64,000 nt of DNA, from contig NZ_LRPE01000035.1 of the NCBI RefSeq assembly GCF_001605885.1, positions 105,593 to 169,592 on the forward strand, written 5' to 3'. The notes under the pieces were generated by a model. It made no database searches and was not told the DNA's origin. It saw only the letters and a program-made list of their open reading frames with translations. Each line of letters opens with the position of its first letter. The first letter of the stretch is position 1. Below are positions 58,976-64,000 of this stretch, in pieces. The stretch is from Acinetobacter lactucae. Lineage in GTDB: Bacteria; Pseudomonadota; Gammaproteobacteria; Pseudomonadales; Moraxellaceae. The position numbers and the translations under genes are program-made.

Positions 58976-61900
58976 TTAGAAAATGATTTGACCATTGTTG
59001 ATCAAGTCATTCAATGTGACTGGACCAGTAAGGTTAGTCAATTGAAGCAATGGTGTTTCAGTGTAAGTACCTTCTACAAGTAATCCACCATCACGATCTA
59101 CGCTGATTGTCGCAGTTTGGGTACCAGCATCATAACTTACTGACACATATTGACCGATTGTTAAATTAGTTTGTGAACCAATTAACAAGTTACTTAAGTC
59201 AATCTTATCAGCCTGATCATCGGTTGCAGTATCACCTATATGGAAGTCAGTCCATACATCTACACCACCTGTTGTTGTGTTACCACCAGTTGCGTTAGTT
59301 ACACTTGCAGCTGTTAATGTGTTGTAGATCAAGGTATCCGAGCCATTACCAAGAGCAAATGTATCATTTGCCGCAGTACTTACTGCAAGGCTATTCAACT
59401 CTTGACTCAAGTTAATCGTCAATGAAGAAACATATTCACTGCCATCAATCACTGAAACCAACTTGTAATCAATCACATCAACTGTCGCATTTGCAGCGCT
59501 GTCTAATGGTTTGTAGAAGTAAGAACCATCATTGTATAGATACAACGTACCTTCACCTGTATTCACTCCTTGACCAGCAGCTAATTCATATGTGCCAGTT
59601 GTTGAGTTCATTACATAAAGCTGAGTACCTTCTACGACATCATTAGTAAGGACGTTTCCAGTAATCCAATCTGTTTGACCATCTGGTGTGTATTGGTCTA
59701 GATGAGTCGCTGTAGTTGTCACTACAGAGTCTAGAGTTACAGCACCTAGAGAAATCAGACTTGATAAGCTGAATACTACACGGTAAGTCCCTTCTGACAA
59801 ATGAGGTACATCTGCTGAATATGCTGGGGCACCCAACACACCTGCCAATGCTGTCGCAGAACCAGAGTAAGCTGTATTTACCCACGTTCCACCAACCAAT
59901 TGCTGAATTGTATATCCAGTCGTTGGAAGAGCCGACAAGCTTAACGATGCAGTGTAGTTCAACTGTACATGTACATCACTTACTGTATTTGCAGCTATTG
60001 TAAACTCGCTAGAGGTTACTGTACTGCTTAATACAGGTAGTGGTGGGAAGCCAGCTAGGTTACCGATAGTCACGTTACCGCTCGCAACATCCACAACTGG
60101 GTCTACCACTGGTGCCATGCTGATTGTTGCATCATCTATATCAGCTGTTACTGATGGTGTTGGAAGTGTAGCATCTGCCGAAGGATCTGCTGTATTCCAA
60201 GTTACATCAACATCAGGCGAACCAACTTGAACATGTAATGTAGCAGTATCAGTTCTACCAGTAACTGGATCTGTCACTGTGTAAGTGAAGCTATCAACTT
60301 TACCTACATTCGCCATATTCGCAGTTGCCTGATAACTATAAGTACCATCTGCATTAATAGTCAGAGTTCCGTATGCACCCACAACTGTTGCTGGTGTACC
60401 TGCTGTAATTACTGCAGTATTACCATTTTCAGCTGTAACTCCAGTTACTACAGAAGTTGTCGTAATGTAATCCGGCACATAGTTTGTACCGTAAACAGCA
60501 GAGTTATCATCAGCGAGTACATTACCAGTGACAGGGTCAACATCCAGTACAGGAGGTTGAGTAATATCACCGTGATTCAGTGTGATATCCGCAGTCACGC
60601 TACCTAGAGCTGTAAGAAGAGTGTCGCTTTCCATGAACAACTCGTAAGTACCGGCACTTAAGTTATCAATCTTGAATTGAACTTCAGAACCAAAGATACC
60701 TAACAAATCAATCACGCCAGTATCAGAACTATCCGCTACTACAGTACGAGTGCCATCTGGATTTAATCGTGTTAATACCACATGTAAACCATCGACAACC
60801 GTAGCAACCGAACCAAAGTTCACTGCAATAATCGCATCAGTCAGGTTACCTGGGTCAACTGTAAATGTTGCTGTACCTTCTTTCGAACCGATAACAATTC
60901 CACCTACACCGAGTAACCAGTTATAGCTGATCGCGTTATCAAGTACTTCAGTTGTTACAGGATAAACCATGTCTATTTCAGCAGAAGCAACGTTATCCAT
61001 TGCATCTACAGGAAGCGGACTAGTGATTACAGCTGGTTGAGATGGATCTGCATCGTTCCAGATCATATCTACACTTTCACTATCGAGACGAACATAAAGT
61101 GTTGCCTCAGAAGTGTTACCTGTTACAGGATCAAGCAAGGTGTAGGTAAATTGATCTACCTGACCAAGGTTTGCTCCATCTACAGTTGGGGTATAAGTGT
61201 AGTTACCATCTTGATCAATCACCAAAGTACCGTATGTGCCAGCGATTGTTGCACCAGCAACTGGATCAACCGCAACACCATTCACTTGAGAAATCACAGA
61301 ACTGCTTGTTGCTGCATCAACTTCACCAGTGAGGCTTGCATCTTTGATGACATTGCCAGAGATCGGTTCAACAGAGTAACCAGCCACGATGTATGGATTA
61401 TAGACATCCATCGTACCAGTTAATGTTCCGCCTAAACCTACACCTAACAAGCCTTCATATCCAATGAATGCACGATATTGACCAGCATCCAATCCTTCAA
61501 GTACAGCTGTTGGTGTTCCACCGATGAGTGATAAATCGATGAGTGATGCTTCTGGGTTAGTACCACCAATCGATACCCATTGTCCTGTTGCTTCATCAAA
61601 CTTCTGAACAACAATCGCATAATCACTGAGTAGATCTGCTGTGATAATGGCATCGAATGTGAACGTTGCTGTGCCTTCACGATTTGGATCAACAGTAAAC
61701 TCAATTGCATCGTTGCCTAGCAATTGTAAGTCGATACCTGCTAACGATACTGCTGCAAGGTAAGTTGAACTACCTAGAGCAACATCATCCGCAACTAGCA
61801 ATGGTTCTGGATTGATCTCTGCAGTTACAACATTATCCACCGCATTCACAGAGCTCAATTGAATATTGAGATTTGCTTGAGCCGTATCACCAGTTACAGG

Positions 61901-64000
61901 ATCAGTTAATGTGTAGACAAATACATCTGTTTGACCAACACCCGCAGCACTAGCAGTAGGCGTATAAGTGTATGTACCGTCTGGATCGATTACCAAAGTA
62001 CCATACAACCCATTGATCACAGTATCCACTGCTGTAACAGGCTGACCATTTACCGCTGTCACTACAGTCGTAGGGGTTACAATATCTGTTTCACCACTGG
62101 TGTTGATATCAGTAATAACATTACCATCAGCAACTTCAGTGTAGTATCCACCTACTTGTGTCGTGTCATAAACATCCATGGTGCCCGTTAAGGTACCAAG
62201 TAAACCGATACCTGCAAGACCGTTATAAGTCATGAACGCACGGTATTGACCTTCTTCCAGACCTTCAAGAACCACGCCAGGAGTTGAACCTAGTAAAGTA
62301 AGGTCAAGAATATCAGCCTCACCACCGCCATAGACCGACGTCCATTCGCCTGTTGTTGTATCAAATTTCTGAACAACTAGAGAGTAGTCAGATAATGCAT
62401 CCACTCCAATTAAAGCACTGTAAGTAAATGTCGCGTTGCCTTCTTGACCAGCGCCTACTGTAAAATCAATTGCTTCAGAACCAAGTTGTAAATCAAGTCC
62501 AGCAAGTGAAACCAAAGCTAGGTAAGTTTCGCTACCTAAAGAGGCATCATCTTGTACAAGCAATGGTTGAGGAGCCAGTACGGCTGTATCAGTGTTATCA
62601 AAGGCAACGATAGAGCTTGCAAGAGTATAAATTTGCGTATCTTGAACATTACTACTGTTTCCAGCAAGGTCTGTGAACGTCGCAGTAGCATCAACTGTTA
62701 AATCTAGATCTGCTGCAAGGTCACTACCTAATACATCAACTGTCCAAGTACCTGCTACCGCATCAACTGTCGCTGTATAGTCAACACCATTTACAGTAAC
62801 CACAACACCTGTTGTAGCTGCATCTGTAGGAATGTTAGTCAATGTACCTGTTAAGGTCACTGATCCACCAGCTTCTGTCGCATCCAAGATGTTATCAGCA
62901 GTAACCGGGTCAATTGCTAACACAGTTGTAGTGATATCTGGTGGAGTAACATCAAGTGTTACTGTTACATCAGCATCAGCAGCATCTACATTACCTTGAG
63001 CATCTACAGCCTCAGCATGAATCACAATCTGACCAGTCACAGGATCTGCTGCTGTTGCAGCAAGAGTTGCTGTGATAAAGCCATTTGCAAGGTCAGCTGC
63101 TGTCACGGTGTAGTTAGTACCGTTCACATTCACCACTGTGCCATCGATTGCATCTGGTCCCAACGCCACTTGTGCATTGAAGGTGCCATCTGTACCAAGT
63201 TCTGCAGCATTTAAGATACCGTCGCCATTTAAGTCTTCAGGAACTGTAATCGCTGTAATCAGATCTTGTGGAGTTGTATCAATAGTTAAGGTTACATCTG
63301 CATCTGCAACATCCACGTTACCTTGAGCATCTACAGCCTCAGCATGAATCACAATCTGACCAGTCACAGGATCTGCTGCTGTTGCATCCAGAGTTGCGGT
63401 GATGAAGCCGTTGGTAATATCAGCGGCTGTCACGGTGTAGTTAGTACCGTTCACATTCACCACTGTGCCATCGATTGCATCTGGTCCCAACGCCACTTGT
63501 GCATTGAAGGTACCGTCTGTACCAAGTTCTGCTGCATTTAAGATACCATCGCCATTTAAGTCTTCAGGAACCGTAATCGCTGTAATCAGATCTTGTGGAG
63601 TTGTATCAATGGTTAAGGTTACATCTGCATCAGCAACATCGACATTACCTTGTGCATCTACAGCCTCAGCATGAATCACAATCTGACCAGTCACAGGATC
63701 TGCTGCTGTTGCATCCAGAGTTGCGGTGATGAAGCCGTTGGTAATATCAGCGGCTGTCACGGTGTAGTTAGTACCGTTCACATTCACCACTGTGCCATCG
63801 ATTGCATCTGGTCCCAACGCCACTTGTGCATTGAAGGTACCGTCTGTGCCTAGCTCGTCTGCATTCAGGATTCCGTCGCCATTTAAGTCTTCAGGAATCG
63901 TGATCGCACCGATCAGGTCTGCAGGTAAGGTATCAACTGTTACCGTAACGTCTGCATCTGCAACATCAAGGTTACCTTGTGCATCCACTGCTTCTGCATG
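58976..64000 (-). CDS. bap: Biofilm-associated protein Bap, C-terminal part (5' end outside window)
   Basis: At least 1674 residues; the frame runs through the right edge, so the N-terminus is missing. The visible part starts with three 109-residue repeats ([12 protein letters not shown]..., each with [12 protein letters not shown], an EF-hand-like loop), then a related Big-type domain. Two long modules follow (PLLV.DD..LGS.TYLA and GQYRAFMTY or IGYEG, with [14 protein letters not shown]), then two more divergent modules. A type I secretion C-terminal domain (ADDQ-like [12 protein letters not shown]...ISVDRDGG) closes the protein. Bap drives cell-cell adhesion and biofilm maturation. The tail resembles that of the adhesin at 17800-27387. 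Confidence 0.88.
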   Translation of the reverse strand, partial: HAEAVDAQGNLDVADADVTVTVDTLPADLIGAITIPEDLNGDGILNADELGTDGTFNAQVALGPDAIDGTVVNVNGTNYTVTAADITNGFITATLDATAADPVTGQIVIHAEAVDAQGNVDVADADVTLTIDTTPQDLITAITVPEDLNGDGILNAAELGTDGTFNAQVALGPDAIDGTVVNVNGTNYTVTAADITNGFITATLDATAADPVTGQIVIHAEAVDAQGNVDVADADVTLTIDTTPQDLITAITVPEDLNGDGILNAAELGTDGTFNAQVALGPDAIDGTVVNVNGTNYTVTAADLANGFITATLAATAADPVTGQIVIHAEAVDAQGNVDAADADVTVTLDVTPPDITTTVLAIDPVTADNILDATEAGGSVTLTGTLTNIPTDAATTGVVVTVNGVDYTATVDAVAGTWTVDVLGSDLAADLDLTVDATATFTDLAGNSSNVQDTQIYTLASSIVAFDNTDTAVLAPQPLLVQDDASLGSETYLALVSLAGLDLQLGSEAIDFTVGAGQEGNATFTYSALIGVDALSDYSLVVQKFDTTTGEWTSVYGGGEADILDLTLLGSTPGVVLEGLEEGQYRAFMTYNGLAGIGLLGTLTGTMDVYDTTQVGGYYTEVADGNVITDINTSGETDIVTPTTVVTAVNGQPVTAVDTVINGLYGTLVIDPDGTYTYTPTASAAGVGQTDVFVYTLTDPVTGDTAQANLNIQLSSVNAVDNVVTAEINPEPLLVADDVALGSSTYLAAVSLAGIDLQLLGNDAIEFTVDPNREGTATFTFDAIITADLLSDYAIVVQKFDEATGQWVSIGGTNPEASLIDLSLIGGTPTAVLEGLDAGQYRAFIGYEGLLGVGLGGTLTGTMDVYNPYIVAGYSVEPISGNVIKDASLTGEVDAATSSSVISQVNGVAVDPVAGATIAGTYGTLVIDQDGNYTYTPTVDGANLGQVDQFTYTLLDPVTGNTSEATLYVRLDSESVDMIWNDADPSQPAVITSPLPVDAMDNVASAEIDMVYPVTTEVLDNAISYNWLLGVGGIVIGSKEGTATFTVDPGNLTDAIIAVNFGSVATVVDGLHVVLTRLNPDGTRTVVADSSDTGVIDLLGIFGSEVQFKIDNLSAGTYELFMESDTLLTALGSVTADITLNHGDITQPPVLDVDPVTGNVLADDNSAVYGTNYVPDYITTTSVVTGVTAENGNTAVITAGTPATVVGAYGTLTINADGTYSYQATANMANVGKVDSFTYTVTDPVTGRTDTATLHVQVGSPDVDVTWNTADPSADATLPTPSVTADIDDATISMAPVVDPVVDVASGNVTIGNLAGFPPLPVLSSTVTSSEFTIAANTVSDVHVQLNYTASLSLSALPTTGYTIQQLVGGTWVNTAYSGSATALAGVLGAPAYSADVPHLSEGTYRVVFSLSSLISLGAVTLDSVVTTTATHLDQYTPDGQTDWITGNVLTNDVVEGTQLYVMNSTTGTYELAAGQGVNTGEGTLYLYNDGSYFYKPLDSAANATVDVIDYKLVSVIDGSEYVSSLTINLSQELNSLAVSTAANDTFALGNGSDTLIYNTLTAASVTNATGGNTTTGGVDVWTDFHIGDTATDDQADKIDLSNLLIGSQTNLTIGQYVSVSYDAGTQTATISVDRDGGLLVEGTYTETPLLQLTNLTGPVTLNDLINNGQIIF
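63000..64000 (-). repeat. 327-bp near-identical tandem repeats in bap
   Basis: Units of 109 codons recur at a 327-bp period to the window edge. Copies starting near 63331 and 63658 are almost identical at the DNA level, including synonymous sites. Confidence 0.88.

Noticed and set aside
62996..63853. Tandem forward-strand ORFs with repeated [16 protein letters not shown] sequence
   Set aside because: They are antisense shadows of the bap repeats, show periodicity from the 327-bp unit, and lack ribosome binding sites.

Overview
The window looks like chromosomal DNA of an Acinetobacter of the calcoaceticus-baumannii group. It is AT-rich, its housekeeping genes are gammaproteobacterial, and it combines a GTP-type PEP carboxykinase, a Bap biofilm adhesin with Acinetobacter-type modules, and a second BapA-type giant adhesin. 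This assignment rests on recalled family knowledge; no search was run. There is no CRISPR array, insertion sequence, rRNA operon or prophage block.

Layout. 1-2440 is a small accessory-looking strip: a decayed ORF, an orphan secreted protein and an APH-fold kinase, lying against the 3' end of tRNA-Ser(UGA). 2442-15402 holds greB, two lytic transglycosylases, an SCP2 protein, ttcA, htpX, a DUF4112 protein, an RND pump gene without a partner, a lipoprotein glycerophosphodiesterase, a secreted metallo-beta-lactamase-fold hydrolase and dgkA. 15576-17559 is groES-groEL behind a clear heat-shock promoter. 17800-27387 is a 3195-residue BapA-type adhesin. 27692-36516 carries a phosphoesterase and lipid-kinase pair, pckG, the glpK-glpD glycerol genes and an MHS-type transporter. 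36634-46973 has a lipoprotein, a methyltransferase, folD, tRNA-Cys and tRNA-Leu, phoD, a second identical tRNA-Leu, folP, ftsH, rlmE, yhbY and a DOMON-like gene. 47032-54149 has an 11-residue-repeat helical protein, carA-carB, greA, a CatB-like acyltransferase and a universal stress protein. 54324-64000 has an alkyltransferase-like protein, a metzincin lipoprotein, a coupled pair (CapA-like plus helical-toroid protein) and the C-terminal part of Bap, which runs off the right edge.

How genes work together. GlpK and GlpD feed glycerol to dihydroxyacetone phosphate, while PckG makes PEP for gluconeogenesis. HtpX, GroESL and FtsH form an envelope and protein quality-control set; groES and htpX have visible sigma-32-type promoters. 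CarAB supplies carbamoyl phosphate for arginine and pyrimidines. The two giant adhesins end in related type I secretion C-terminal domains and probably share an exporter encoded elsewhere.

Most interesting leads: a compact promoter-terminator unit predicting a small RNA of about 70 nt (3261-3364); a promoter, hairpin and T-run leader before carA (47788-47931) that looks like an attenuator; a cluster of DnaA-box-like sites (6365-6409); aromatic 10-residue repeats in the 3195-residue adhesin; the CapA-like and toroid pair beside bap; EF-hand-like loops in each Bap repeat; and a duplicated tRNA-Leu plus terminator flanking phoD.
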